Assembly (NCBI GenBank): GCA_942491935.1 | Contig: CALOCZ010000020.1 | Span: forward strand, 5,823 to 69,822 | Length of the DNA stretch: 64,000 nucleotides | Source of the DNA: JAGTVG01 sp942491935 | GTDB lineage: Bacteria; Bacteroidota; Bacteroidia; Cytophagales; Cyclobacteriaceae | Direction: 5' to 3' | Part shown: positions 20,895 to 32,881 of the stretch, in pieces | How positions within the stretch are numbered: position 1 is the first letter of the stretch | Layout of the letters: each line of letters starts with the position of its first letter | The notes under the pieces: model-generated | The model's database searches: none | What the model saw: the letters and a program-made list of their open reading frames with translations, nothing else | Told to the model about the DNA's origin: nothing | Translations under genes and position numbers: made by a program

Positions 20895-22956
20895 ATGATT
20901 TCGGATTTTATCCTGATTTTCTGTAGTGGTCTTACTTTTGCTGTTGGAAGCATAAACCTGGCGATAGGATCGATATGGGTAAAAGACAGGTCATATCTGT
21001 TTTTTGGATTGATCAGCTTATTTGCTAGTGTGTACTTAATATTACAGGTATACCAAAAATCAGATTTTGTTGCAATAATTTCTATTGATATACTCAGTAT
21101 TTTAGTAGCAGTAATTTTTTATACCTTATTCCTCTGGTTTATTGGAGAATTTACAGGATATATAAAAACAGTAATCCAGATCATAATTTCTCTATCGGCT
21201 ATTTTATTGATCCCGCTATATATTTTTGCAAAAAATGCCTTTATGTCATGGCAATTCTGGGAGTTGATGGCTCATCTGACAATTTTGATGATCAGCGTAT
21301 ATGGAATAGTAGCTGGGATTAAAGGAATAGCTGGAAAAGATAATGTCTGGAAAACAATTTATTTGTCGCTGATGATTCTTTTGTTTTTGACTACAATCAT
21401 TTGGGGGATCAATACTATATTTAATGTTACTATTTTTCTTGATCCAGCAAAGTATCTTAGTCCGCTTGATTTCTTTCCTGTATTCTTCTCCCTAATCATT
21501 GGATCAAAAATGAGTCACGATATTATTCGAAGTTATCAACTAGACAAAGAACTTAATGCCCGTGAGAAGAAATGGAGCTCATTGATGGATAAAATAAATC
21601 TTCTCGTGATTGAATACAACCTGAACGGGAAGATCATTTATGTAAATTCATATTTCAATTCTTTTTCCGGATATACCTCACAGGAAGTTAATGGAATGGA
21701 CTGGAACAGTTCATTGCTGGATATAGAAAAAGACTCAACAAAAGCCAATACATTTCATGAAATTATTAGTGGTAAAGACATACCTGCTCATCAGAATAAG
21801 ATTCGAATAAAATCTGGTGAGATCAAGCATGTACAGTGGGCGAATTTGCTGCTAAAAAATATAGATGGACAACTCGATGGATTTCTAAGCATATAGGTAC
21901 AGATGTAACAGATCGGGAAACCGCATTAGCTGAAATAAATAAACTAAAAAGTCAGCTTGAAAAGGAGAATTTATTGCTTAAGGAAGAGATACATGGTCTT
22001 GAACTTGGCAGGGAAGACATCATAGGAGAAAGCGATTCTCTGCAGTATGCTTTAAAAAGGGCCACTCAGGTATCAGGAACTGATTCAACAGTGCTATTGG
22101 AAGGTGAAACTGGTGTTGGAAAGGAACTTTTTGCAGATCTCATCCACAGAAAAAGTAAACGTACACATCGTCCATTTATAAAAGTGAATTGCTCGGCAAT
22201 TCCTAAGGAATTGATTGAGAGCGAGTTTTTGGTCATGAGAAGGGTTCGTTTACAGGAGCTATTAAATTAAGACAAGGGCGATTTGAACTAGCTGACAAGG
22301 GTACAATTTTTTTGGATGAGGTTGGGGAAATACCCTTTGAATTACAATCCAAGCTGCTGAGGGTACTGCAATCAGGAGAATTTGAAAGAGTAGGCAGTGA
22401 AGTAACAAAAAAAGTAGAAGTAAGAATTATTGCGGCTACAAATCGAAACCTGAATAAAGAATCTCAGGAAGGATTATTCAGGCAGGATCTGTTTTATCGG
22501 TTAAATGTTTATCCAATAACCATCCCACCCCTAAGACAAAGGAAAGATGATATACCTACATTGGTCAGTCACTTTGTAGATAAAATTGGCCGTAAAATGG
22601 GTAAAAAAATAAAGAACATTTCAAAGGAGGATCTGACGAAACTTCAAAATTATAACTGGCCGGGAAATGTAAGAGAATTAGAAAATGTAATTGAAAGGGC
22701 AATTATAAACAGTTCACACGACACCTTACGAATAGATGATGAACAGCTAAGATCACAATTTCATTTTGATGGTGATATTAGCGGAATCAGTGAGGATTTG
22801 AAACTATCAGAAACACAAAAAGCCCATATTAAGAAAGTACTTGAAGAGTGTAATTGGAAGATAAACGGTGAGAATGGTGCAGCCAAAGCACTTGGGATCC
22901 CACCGAGTACGCTTCGTTCTAAGATGAAAAAATTAAATATTGTACGACCTGATTAG
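20895..22956 (+). CDS. Membrane-anchored sigma54-dependent activator with PAS domain, two frameshifts
   Basis: N-terminal 220 residues hold about seven membrane helices, followed by a PAS domain ('INLLVIEYNLNGKIIYVNSY', about residues 233-335). A sigma54 AAA+ domain then has Walker A 'LLEGETGVGKELFADLI', the sigma54 loop as 'GSFTGA' instead of GAFTGA, Walker B 'TIFLDEVGEIP' and 'NYNWPGNVRELENVIERAI'. It ends in a Fis-like helix-turn-helix ('GAAKALGIPPSTLRSKMKKL'). Frame breaks lie near 21895 and at a T-run near 22230, just before the GSFTGA loop. Direct fusion of a membrane sensor to a sigma54 activator replaces the usual kinase-regulator pair. Target genes are unknown. Confidence 0.85.
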
Positions 22957-22991
22957 TTATGCCATGTTTCCCGATTCCAGCATGGATTATA

Positions 22992-24020
22992 CTAGCGTTT
23001 TTTTGATAAGTCAAATCTTTTACCTATAAAGAACCTTAGCTGTTCTGTCGCAAGATCCAATTCATAATCCTTGTATTTAAAACTCCTCCAGATGATGGTA
23101 CCTGTAACTCCAGCATAAAAATATCTGGTTTCAAATCCTAATGCACCTCTTGCTGCCAATTGTCCGGCAGGTGCATATTCCGTCGACTTTTCTCCTGTTA
23201 TGGTCTCAAGATTTATGGCTTGTAATCCAAATCCCGGTGTAGCACCAATATTTAGAAAGAACTTTTTTGAAATAATCCATGTATACAAATAACCAACAGT
23301 GACACCAGCAGCTAATGTTTTAAAAGCTTTCAAATCAAAATTCGATCGAATGCTGTCCGGAAAATCCTGTGGAATGAATCCCTGACCCGTTTCAGCAACA
23401 TCGAGTTGACCGAATAGCCCCGCGGTAAAACTGCCTGTGCTTTTCAGTTGTACCTGGTTTCTGACAAATGCAGCTTTATAGGAGAATTTATCTGAATTAA
23501 AGATGTAAAACGCGTTTAATCCGATAGAGTAAATTTTCATATCAGGCAGCTGTGGATAGTAATCGTTTTCCCACTCCATAAAATCTTTCGGATTAGCAAC
23601 ATAATAGCCCTTATAAAATTGAGCAAATCCATCTATTCCAATCTTTTTGCCATATACATTTACCTGAAGATCAAACCGGTTTGTTTTGCCATATTTTTCA
23701 TTACTGGATGCACTTTTAGGAATACCGATGGCTATACCCAATCCATATGATTTATAGTTAAATCCGATACCAAGTGCCGTAGGACTGTTCGGTCTAAGAT
23801 TTAAGGTATTGTCATCCTTGATAATATCAAGCATATTCCATTTGGTATTGGTGTAGATCCTGAATGCCAGTAAGTTAGAATAATCTAAATAATAGATGAT
23901 AGAGTCCTCCGGATCAGGTTGCAGTTTATTTTGGTCTATTTCTCCGAACGTCGATGCATATATTCCGAATATTAAAGGGATGGCGATAGTCCTGTATAAA
24001 ATAACCTTTGACAATAACAT
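22992..24020 (-). CDS. DUF4421 family outer-membrane protein
   Basis: Bacteroidota-specific protein of unknown function, 342 residues and intact. The start 'MLLSKVILYRTIAIPLIFGI' serves as a leader. Family features include 'YYLDYSNLLAFRIYTNTKWN', 'NLRPNSPTALGIGFNYKSYG' and 'QVNVYGKKIGIDGFAQFYKG', followed by amphipathic strands and a final 'EQLRFFIGKRFDL'. It is convergent with the sigma54 activator gene, with only 35 bases between stops. Confidence 0.8.
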   Translation of the reverse strand: MLLSKVILYRTIAIPLIFGIYASTFGEIDQNKLQPDPEDSIIYYLDYSNLLAFRIYTNTKWNMLDIIKDDNTLNLRPNSPTALGIGFNYKSYGLGIAIGIPKSASSNEKYGKTNRFDLQVNVYGKKIGIDGFAQFYKGYYVANPKDFMEWENDYYPQLPDMKIYSIGLNAFYIFNSDKFSYKAAFVRNQVQLKSTGSFTAGLFGQLDVAETGQGFIPQDFPDSIRSNFDLKAFKTLAAGVTVGYLYTWIISKKFFLNIGATPGFGLQAINLETITGEKSTEYAPAGQLAARGALGFETRYFYAGVTGTIIWRSFKYKDYELDLATEQLRFFIGKRFDLSKKR

Positions 24021-24129
24021 GGAAGTAAGTTAGACAAACAATTTAAATACCTCAAAACAAATACTTAATACTTGGCTGAAGAATTATGGCATTGTAATTG
24101 GAATTATTATACCAAACAATTTGTAGCTC

Positions 24130-24438
24130 GTGTATTCAATAATTCTAACCGGATATATTCCTGATCAAAAAGTAAAGGAATTTAGACAGCATATGAAACA
24201 GCTGTCTGGAAGGCCAGAAAATCAAATCTTTCAATTGGATGTATTTCAGGATATACTTCATGAAGATCTGTATCGGGTGGAAATGTCGTTTAATGACAAA
24301 CAAGAGATGTTTTCATATATGAAGTCTGACAATTTTGCTATGATCTCCGGATCCTTCAAAGCTTTAGGAATATTACGGGATCAACATGTTGAAACATTTT
24401 CAGACTTAAAAGAAAAACAGAATGAGTATGAAGAATAA
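24130..24438 (+). CDS. Small protein, possible dimeric alpha/beta-barrel
   Basis: A GTG-started 102-residue frame beginning 'MYSIILTGYIPDQKVKEFRQ' with 'DILHEDLYRVEMSFNDKQEM' and 'FGMI'-like core strands. Its beta-alpha-beta pattern and length resemble antibiotic-biosynthesis-monooxygenase-like proteins, but no motif settles it. It lies 80 bases before the transporter-suffix gene on the same strand. The start codon is uncertain because there is no in-frame ATG near the N-terminus. Confidence 0.5.
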   Translation: MYSIILTGYIPDQKVKEFRQHMKQLSGRPENQIFQLDVFQDILHEDLYRVEMSFNDKQEMFSYMKSDNFAMISGSFKALGILRDQHVETFSDLKEKQNEYEE

Positions 24439-24518
24439 TATAAAACGAGAAATAAAGTATCGAGAATTTAGTGTCGGTATTTCGTCACCTCTCGCTATGT
24501 CGTTATAGAATTGCCCAA

Positions 24519-25022
24519 ATGGAAGAAACTGAAAAAAATATTCCTTCGAACCGATTAATAACTGGGGCTATAGTATTTATAGTAGGACAATTGTCGCCCT
24601 TGCTGATACCGTTAGTGCTTTCTTCAGATCTGGGAAGTGGGATTAAAACAGCACTTTCGGGATTTCTGATGCTTGGGGTTCCCGAACTGGCCATCATGTT
24701 ATCCATTGTAATTATGGGCAAAGCTGGTTTTGCTTTTCTGAAAAGTAAAATCGGGAGATTATTTAAACAATACGGCCCTCCTGATAAGGTGTCAAAAACA
24801 CGTTATACTATTGGGCTGATTATGTTTATCATACCATTCTTTATGGGCTGGCTCCTTCCCTATTTTGAACATTTAATACCCTGGTATGAAGCCAATCATT
24901 TATGGATCAATATATCTGGTGATGTTTTGTTGGTCATAAGCCTTTTTGTACTGGGAGGTGATTTCTGGGAAAAACTCAGAAGTTTGTTTATTTATAATCA
25001 CGAACTACTTAAAGAAGTTTAA
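24519..25022 (+). CDS. Small multi-pass membrane protein (transporter-suffix-like)
   Basis: The 167-residue product from ATG 24519 begins 'MEETEKNIPSNRLITGAIVF'. It has four membrane helices, near residues 12-35, 40-65, 95-120 and 130-150, with 'SGFLMLGVPELAIMLSIVIM' and 'GKAGFAFLKSKIG' between them. This pattern resembles proteins annotated 'transporter suffix domain-containing'; the assignment is from memory of the family and is tentative. Its last 20 codons are duplicated at 27261-27350 on the far side of the sulfatase gene. Confidence 0.6.
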   Translation: MEETEKNIPSNRLITGAIVFIVGQLSPLLIPLVLSSDLGSGIKTALSGFLMLGVPELAIMLSIVIMGKAGFAFLKSKIGRLFKQYGPPDKVSKTRYTIGLIMFIIPFFMGWLLPYFEHLIPWYEANHLWINISGDVLLVISLFVLGGDFWEKLRSLFIYNHELLKEV

Positions 25023-25054
25023 TTACAAAGAAATAAAATATTATTATATCTAAA

Positions 25055-27172
<2,118 letters not shown>

Positions 27173-27260
27173 ATCCGGGAGAAATGATGATCAGATGATA
27201 TATCACCTGTGAAATAAGGCCTTTGATGATAAAGCACAAATAAAAATTAAATAGTTAATT

Positions 27261-27350
27261 ATGAGCCTTTTTGTACTGGGAGGTGATTTTTGGGAAAAAC
27301 TCAGAAGCCTGTTTATATATAATCAAAAGTCGATTATTGAATCATCATAA
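27261..27350 (+). pseudogene. Duplicated 3' end of the transporter-suffix-like gene
   Basis: Encodes 'MSLFVLGGDFWEKLRSLFIY' then N-Q-K-S-I-I-E-S-S-stop. The upstream gene ends with nearly the same residues (SLFVLGGDFWEKLRSLFIYN), and the DNA is close to identical over about 65 bases. The fragment lacks the preceding 140 codons. It suggests a duplication or recombination that bracketed the sulfatase gene. Confidence 0.75.
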
Positions 27351-27689
27351 AATTGAATTAAGAATAATAATTAAAACCATGCAAATTAAGATCCTTTTTA
27401 TGTTTGTACTCATTAAGGATAACAAGGTGTATTATGATTATAACTATTATAATGGCTTATACTACACCCTTGAGTCACCTAAACTGGGTTTCGCTTTCGG
27501 AAATTTTAAATATAAGCAATAAATCATATGAAAAGTACTTTGAGAAAAGGATGGAATCGTTAATTCGGGAGCCTCTAACACATTTTTTCATCATTGATGG
27601 TATCATTTTCCTTCAATAAATTTATTTGGATAGGAAGATTCCCAACCTGAAAATCATGTGCCAATGGAGTAATTTAAAATATTGTATTT
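27351..27689. other. Intergenic region with a doubtful 47-codon frame
   Basis: ATG 27379 opens a frame to 27522 ('MQIKILFMFVLIKDNKVYYD', ending in 'GFAFGNFKYKQ'). The Tyr-rich middle looks protein-like but there is no ribosome site or recognisable family, so it may be another broken gene end. The rest is A+T-rich and should hold the promoter for the carbonic anhydrase group. Confidence 0.3.
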
Positions 27690-28454
27690 ATGAAGAGAAT
27701 TATCTGGCTTTTTCTAATTATTATTGTGGTCTACGTAAACTGTAACTATAACAAAGAGCCTAATCATTTACAGGAATCCGATCATGCTGAGGAACTACAA
27801 ACATTACCCGGACTGGATCATGGTTTGATCCAATCACCGGTAAACATCCTCACTTTGAAGGCTGCTGGGTCTGGTATGCACGAAATTGGAGTTACGACCT
27901 CGGATAGTACTGTAGCCAATGACGTCGTCAATACCGGTCATTCTGTAAAGCTGGACTTTAATACTGGTACTGTTATTAGATTTGACGGGAAGGATTATCG
28001 TTTTCTACAGGCACATTTCCATACTCCATCGGAACATCAGGTTGATGGTATCATCTATCCAATGGAGATCCATTTTGTATGTATGGTGGATCTACCAAAA
28101 AACCAAGGTGATCCGGAATACCTAGTTGCAGGGGCATTTTTTAAAATGGGGGAAGAAAATGAATTCATACATAAATTCTTAAACCGTATACCTGAAATAG
28201 AGCATGACACCACGTTTTTACAGAATAACCCGGTGTATATTGATGACTTGCTCACACCTGAAGAGCCTTTTAATGATTATTACTTTTACAATGGCTCATT
28301 GACAACACCCCCATACACCGAAACCGTCAAATGGGTGATTATGAAAAGGATTTTGGAATCATCCCTTGAGCAGATACAGAAAATCAATGCCCTGGAAGGA
28401 AACAATGCAAGGCATGTACAGGCACTTTTCAGCCGAGAAATAGAGAATAACTAA
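27690..28454 (+). CDS. Alpha-type carbonic anhydrase, exported
   Basis: Zinc enzyme interconverting CO2 and bicarbonate outside the cytoplasm. The leader 'MKRIIWLFLIIIVVYVNC' may be a lipoprotein signal. Family motifs are complete: 'QSPVNI' (about residues 53-58), the zinc ligands in 'FLQAHFHTPSEHQVDG' (His-x-His) and 'YPMEIHFVCMV' (third His), and 'YNGSLTTPPYTETVKWVI' near residues 205-222. The 254-residue length is normal. It is followed 13 bases later by an outer-membrane protein, so the two probably form an operon. Confidence 0.93.
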   Translation: MKRIIWLFLIIIVVYVNCNYNKEPNHLQESDHAEELQTLPGLDHGLIQSPVNILTLKAAGSGMHEIGVTTSDSTVANDVVNTGHSVKLDFNTGTVIRFDGKDYRFLQAHFHTPSEHQVDGIIYPMEIHFVCMVDLPKNQGDPEYLVAGAFFKMGEENEFIHKFLNRIPEIEHDTTFLQNNPVYIDDLLTPEEPFNDYYFYNGSLTTPPYTETVKWVIMKRILESSLEQIQKINALEGNNARHVQALFSREIENN

Positions 28455-28467
28455 AAACTTAATTTAT

Positions 28468-29313
28468 ATGAAACGTACCATAATTTTAATTTTATCATTT
28501 ATCGTATCATTTGGAATTTATAGTCAAGAAGAAGAATCCTCGGCAGAGGATGGACAGAGCCGTGAATCCATGGCTGTTGATGCGACCGCTACACAGTGGA
28601 GTTTTCAGTTGGCTTATCAGGACATGCCTAGCTATTACGATGATATAGTAAATGGCGAACCACGACCTGCGGGATTAGACAACTATTGGCAGTTACGTAT
28701 AGTTGCCCCCATACCAATGAAGTCACTAACCCTGTTACCCCGGTTAACCTTTCGACACTACGAAAATCTGCAAAATGGTAAATCTGGTTTCGGGAATACA
28801 GAACTTTTCGCATTGATTATTCCCAATGCGACAAACTGGGGAAGTGGTCGTGCAGGAATTGGCCCGTTGGTTACTGCTCCAGGCAACAAGGATGTAGCTA
28901 AAGATGAATGGGGTTATGGCTTCGCTGCGGCAATCGTGAACAATTCAGGCAAGTTTTTTTATGGTCTGTTATTCACCCAATCATGGCGGGCAATTGATCC
29001 AAATGCATTACCGGAGGGCTCATCAGATACCAATCCACTAGGCATTGCACCCTTTTTAAATTATCGATTTGGTTCGAAGGGCTTTTATGTGCAAACTGCG
29101 GATATAGTCGCATTGTATGACTGGAATACCAGCAATTTTTATATGCCGATAGGAGCTCGCCTAGGCAAAGTATGGGTGCTGGAAAAGGCTTCTTGGAATT
29201 TCTATGTAGAATATAAAACAAGTGCCATTTATAAAAACTGGGAAGGTCCGGCAGTAAAAAATTCATTTCGAATAAATGTATCGTACACAATTCCAGTTGG
29301 AAGTAAGAAGTAA
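28468..29313 (+). CDS. Predicted outer-membrane beta-barrel protein
   Basis: The 281-residue product has the leader 'MKRTIILILSFIVSFGIYSQ', then an acidic linker and alternating strands: 'QWSFQLAYQDMPSYYDDIVN', 'YWQLRIVAPIPMKSLTLLPR', 'RAGIGPLVTAPGNKDVAKDE' and a C-terminal 'KNSFRINVSYTIPVGSKK'. This resembles porin-like proteins of unknown substrate. Its place between carbonic anhydrase and a membrane protein hints at bicarbonate or anion handling; that is inference only. Confidence 0.7.
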   Translation: MKRTIILILSFIVSFGIYSQEEESSAEDGQSRESMAVDATATQWSFQLAYQDMPSYYDDIVNGEPRPAGLDNYWQLRIVAPIPMKSLTLLPRLTFRHYENLQNGKSGFGNTELFALIIPNATNWGSGRAGIGPLVTAPGNKDVAKDEWGYGFAAAIVNNSGKFFYGLLFTQSWRAIDPNALPEGSSDTNPLGIAPFLNYRFGSKGFYVQTADIVALYDWNTSNFYMPIGARLGKVWVLEKASWNFYVEYKTSAIYKNWEGPAVKNSFRINVSYTIPVGSKK

Positions 29314-29386
29314 ATTGTCGATTCAGTATGAGTTAAATATATTTATCAATATGTTCAATTATGGTCCACTTTAACGTTTTTGAGAA

Positions 29387-30052
29387 ATGCAATTAATAAA
29401 GAAAACCGATCCAACCAAGGCTCAGATTGAGCGCGGTGAGGGATTATTGAAGAGCATCACAATAGTTATCAACGTACTGTATGCCTTATTGATTTTTCAG
29501 GTATTCCTTATTCTTCCCCGACCTGGAGATCCCTTACTGGAATACCAAACATTAGGCCAGATTTACAATGAAAATGCAAGCCAGTTGTTGGTTATTGTCG
29601 TAGGCCTGATTCTTATCATACTTTATTGGATTCAGTATAACAGGCAATTGGGTAATCTTATCAGGAGTTCTCCCATACATGCTTCTTTGTTGGTTGTTCA
29701 GATGTTTTGTCTAATGATATACCTGTATTTTGTTCGCTTTGATATGGAGTTTGACGGGATGACGCTTGCCTTGCAAATGGAAAGTATATTTTTAGCCTTG
29801 GCGGGTTTCATAGCGGCATATAGTTGGCGTTACGCCCGGAAGAATAGGCTTACCTCAAATCAGATAGACGATACTGAAGAAACCAGTATTTTTTATAGTC
29901 TTTTACCTGAGCCGCTTGCATCTTTGTTTACCTTACCGTTTGCTACCTTAGGACCCATGATTTGGACGATTTCATTTTTATCGATTATTCCGATTGGATA
30001 TGTGTTAAAACTAATGAGAAAAAGGTTGGAAGCAAAAAGAACTAATTCGTAA
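29387..30052 (+). CDS. Uncharacterised inner-membrane protein, about five helices
   Basis: 221 residues with hydrophobic segments near residues 22-45 ('ITIVINVLYALLIFQVFLIL'), 68-86, 100-118, 130-148 and 185-205. The N-terminal 'ERGEGLLKSITIVINVLYAL' is faintly like TMEM175-type channels, but the defining FSDG motif is absent. It is the third gene after carbonic anhydrase on the same strand with a 73-base gap. No function can be assigned. Confidence 0.6.
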   Translation: MQLIKKTDPTKAQIERGEGLLKSITIVINVLYALLIFQVFLILPRPGDPLLEYQTLGQIYNENASQLLVIVVGLILIILYWIQYNRQLGNLIRSSPIHASLLVVQMFCLMIYLYFVRFDMEFDGMTLALQMESIFLALAGFIAAYSWRYARKNRLTSNQIDDTEETSIFYSLLPEPLASLFTLPFATLGPMIWTISFLSIIPIGYVLKLMRKRLEAKRTNS

Positions 30053-30273
30053 AACTAAGTAGCAGCATGCCAGGTAATTCTACAACAAGACTCATTCATG
30101 GGTATTGTACCTATGCCATTTCATAATATTAAAATTGATAGCGATGGCAGAAAGCAGATTTAGGATTTATTTCCTTAATTCCTCACTCAACAGTGCCCAA
30201 GAACTGGTCCTTGATAGTAAGCTCGTTATGTATGATATACAGAAAACTATCAGAATCCGGACAGAATACCTTT

Positions 30274-32559
30274 TTATAATTGGACTATATCCTTACTAGT
30301 TGTCTGTGCATCTACCACAGCGATAGCCGCCATATTTTCTATCTCACGTACCGAACTTCCCATTTGCATCACATGAATGGGCTTTCGAATCCCTACCATA
30401 ATGGGGCCTATCACTTCTGCTTCACCAATTTCCTGCATCATTTTATAAGCGATATTTCCAGAACTCAGGTTAGGGAATATGATGGTATTCACATCATGAT
30501 CCTGCAGTTTTGTAAACGGGAACTTATTCATTCTCATCTCCTTGTTGAAGGCATAATTCGCCTGCATTTCTCCATCCACGATAAGATCGGGATAATCACG
30601 GTGTAATATTTCTACCGCCTCTTTCGCCCGCGCAGGGCTTCCATCCCGAACACCTCCAAAATTGGAATAGGAAACGATTGCGATTTTGGGAACCATATTG
30701 AATTTCCTCACCTCATTGGCTGTTAAAAGGGTGGTATCCGCAATGGTCCTTGCCTCGGGCCGGATATTCACCGTCGTATCGGCAAAGAAGAAAGGCCCCT
30801 TTTTTGTCATTACGATGTACATCCCCGCAATGTGCTTGAGGCTGTTATTAGTACCAACGATTTGCAGTGCCGGTTTTATAGTATCCGCATATTTGGTCGC
30901 AAAACCGCAGAGGAAACCGTCTGCATCCCCTGTTTCCACCATCATGACCCCAAAATAATTCCGGTTATACATCAGATCATGCGCATCCTGGTATGTCAAT
31001 CCTTTTCTCTGCCTTTTTTCGAAAAGTATCTGGGCATATCTTTCAATGCGCTTTGCTTCCTTATGAGATCGATTATCGATGATCTGAATACCTGAAATGT
31101 CGACCTGATTCTCCTCTGCAATTCGCAAAATCTCCTCTTTGTTGCCCAGCATAATGGGATCTGCAATACCCTCCAGTTTAACTACCTGAACCGCTTTTAA
31201 TACAGTATAGTGGTTGGCATCCCCAAAAAGAATTTTCTTGGGATTAGACCTTGCCTTAATACGTATGCTTTTAATCAGCTGATTGTATAGGCCCATACGC
31301 TTCATCAGTTCAATTTTGTAGGCATCCCAATCCTTGATCTTATGCCGTGCGACACCCGTTTCGATAGCTGCCTTTGCAACTGCTGGTGTCACCGTAGTAA
31401 TCAAACGAGGATCTAAGGGTTTGGGGATAATATATTCTTTGCCAAATACAAGGTTTTTACTTTTATAAGCAAGATTTACTGTTTCGGGTACATCTTCTTT
31501 AGCAAGGTCAGCGAGGGCATAAACAGCGGCTTTTTTCATTTCTTCATTTATGGACTTGGCTCTAACATCTAGCGCGCCACGGAATATAAATGGAAATCCA
31601 AGTACATTATTCACCTGGTTGGGATAATCAGACCTTCCTGTGGCCATAATTACATCATCCCGTGCATCCGTTGCATCCTCATAAGATATCTCAGGATCCG
31701 GATTGGCCATGGCAAAAACAATAGGATCCTTGGCCATGGTTTTTAACATTTTCTTAGATACCAGACCTGCTTTTGAAAGGCCCAGGAATACATCCGCCCC
31801 CTTCAGGGCATCGTCCAAGGTTTTTAACTTTGTCTTGCGTGCAAACGGTTGTTTATATTTGTTCAGATCATCACGGTCTTCAGATATCACACCTCTGCTG
31901 TCGAGCATAAACAGGTTTTCAGGCTTCACACCCAGGCTGATATAAAGATTAGAACAGGCTATCCCGGAAGCTCCTGCCCCATTCACTACAACCTTAATAT
32001 CTTCAATTTTCTTTCCGTTTAATTCCAGGGCATTCAACAAGCCAGCAGCGGAAATAATGGCCGTACCATGCTGATCGTCATGGAACACAGGAATATCCAA
32101 ATCCTTCTTTAACCGCTCTTCGATCTCAAAGCATTCCGGAGCTTTAATATCCTCCAGGTTAATGCCTCCGAATGTTGGAGATATGGCCTTGATGGTTTCT
32201 ATCATATCTTCTACGGCTTTGCGGTCGATCTCGATATCAAAAACATCTACGTCTGCAAATACTTTAAACAGCAATCCTTTACCTTCCATCACAGGCTTCC
32301 CGGCTGCAGCACCGATATCTCCCAATCCAAGCACCGCTGTACCATTGGATATCACAGCCACCAGGTTGCTCTTGGCCGTATATTTATACACATCATCTGG
32401 ATTGTCTGCGATTTTCTTACAAGGCTCCGCCACACCTGGAGAATAAGCGAGCGAAAGGTCGTATTGGGTACTGTACGGTTTGGTTGGAATGACTTCTATC
32501 TTACCTGGTCTTCCTGTTTCATGGTAAATTAAAGCATCCTTATTCATCTGATTAGCCAT
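30274..32559 (-). CDS. maeB: NADP-dependent malic enzyme with phosphotransacetylase-like domain
   Basis: Oxidatively decarboxylates malate to pyruvate. The 761-residue product matches the MaeB layout: malic domain (about 1-160, 'YDLSLAYSPGVAEPCKKIAD', 'VFHDDQHGTAIISAAG'), Rossmann domain (about 165-400, 'VVVNGAGASGIACSNL', 'VFAMANPDPEISYEDA') and a C-terminal phosphotransacetylase-like domain (about 430-750, 'VGTNNSLKHIAGMYIVMTKK', 'IIFPNLSSGNIAYKMMQEIG'). The last domain usually binds acetyl-CoA as a regulator. It is intact, an exception among the large genes here. Confidence 0.96.
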   Translation of the reverse strand: MANQMNKDALIYHETGRPGKIEVIPTKPYSTQYDLSLAYSPGVAEPCKKIADNPDDVYKYTAKSNLVAVISNGTAVLGLGDIGAAAGKPVMEGKGLLFKVFADVDVFDIEIDRKAVEDMIETIKAISPTFGGINLEDIKAPECFEIEERLKKDLDIPVFHDDQHGTAIISAAGLLNALELNGKKIEDIKVVVNGAGASGIACSNLYISLGVKPENLFMLDSRGVISEDRDDLNKYKQPFARKTKLKTLDDALKGADVFLGLSKAGLVSKKMLKTMAKDPIVFAMANPDPEISYEDATDARDDVIMATGRSDYPNQVNNVLGFPFIFRGALDVRAKSINEEMKKAAVYALADLAKEDVPETVNLAYKSKNLVFGKEYIIPKPLDPRLITTVTPAVAKAAIETGVARHKIKDWDAYKIELMKRMGLYNQLIKSIRIKARSNPKKILFGDANHYTVLKAVQVVKLEGIADPIMLGNKEEILRIAEENQVDISGIQIIDNRSHKEAKRIERYAQILFEKRQRKGLTYQDAHDLMYNRNYFGVMMVETGDADGFLCGFATKYADTIKPALQIVGTNNSLKHIAGMYIVMTKKGPFFFADTTVNIRPEARTIADTTLLTANEVRKFNMVPKIAIVSYSNFGGVRDGSPARAKEAVEILHRDYPDLIVDGEMQANYAFNKEMRMNKFPFTKLQDHDVNTIIFPNLSSGNIAYKMMQEIGEAEVIGPIMVGIRKPIHVMQMGSSVREIENMAAIAVVDAQTTSKDIVQL

Positions 32560-32881
32560 TGTATTATATATTTAGGTCAGTTATCGTTCGAATATTGAAA
32601 TATATAAAAAGATATAAAAAACATAGCATGAACATAAAATATTAAACCCTGTTAATTACATCCAATTTATTAAAAAATTATCAATAATACCTAGTTAAGA
32701 AGGGCTCATTTTTATGAAAATGAAAATATTTTACCCCTTTTATTACACAAACAACATTTGGTGTTCCAATAATTTCAGATCTTTTTATTTTTTATAATTA
32801 TGAGTATGTAAATTTTCGTTTATGGTACATTATTTTTCTTAAACACTTCTGAATTTGAGTATTTTTCGTAACCTTAGATCA
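32560..32881. other. A+T-rich divergent intergenic region
   Basis: Lies between malic enzyme (-) and the MFS gene (+) and should contain both promoters. No extra gene, hairpin or repeat is evident. Confidence 0.5.

Noticed and set aside
30105..30299. 64-codon frame between the membrane protein and malic enzyme
   Set aside because: No ribosome site or family resemblance, and it runs into the malic enzyme 3' end on the opposite strand.
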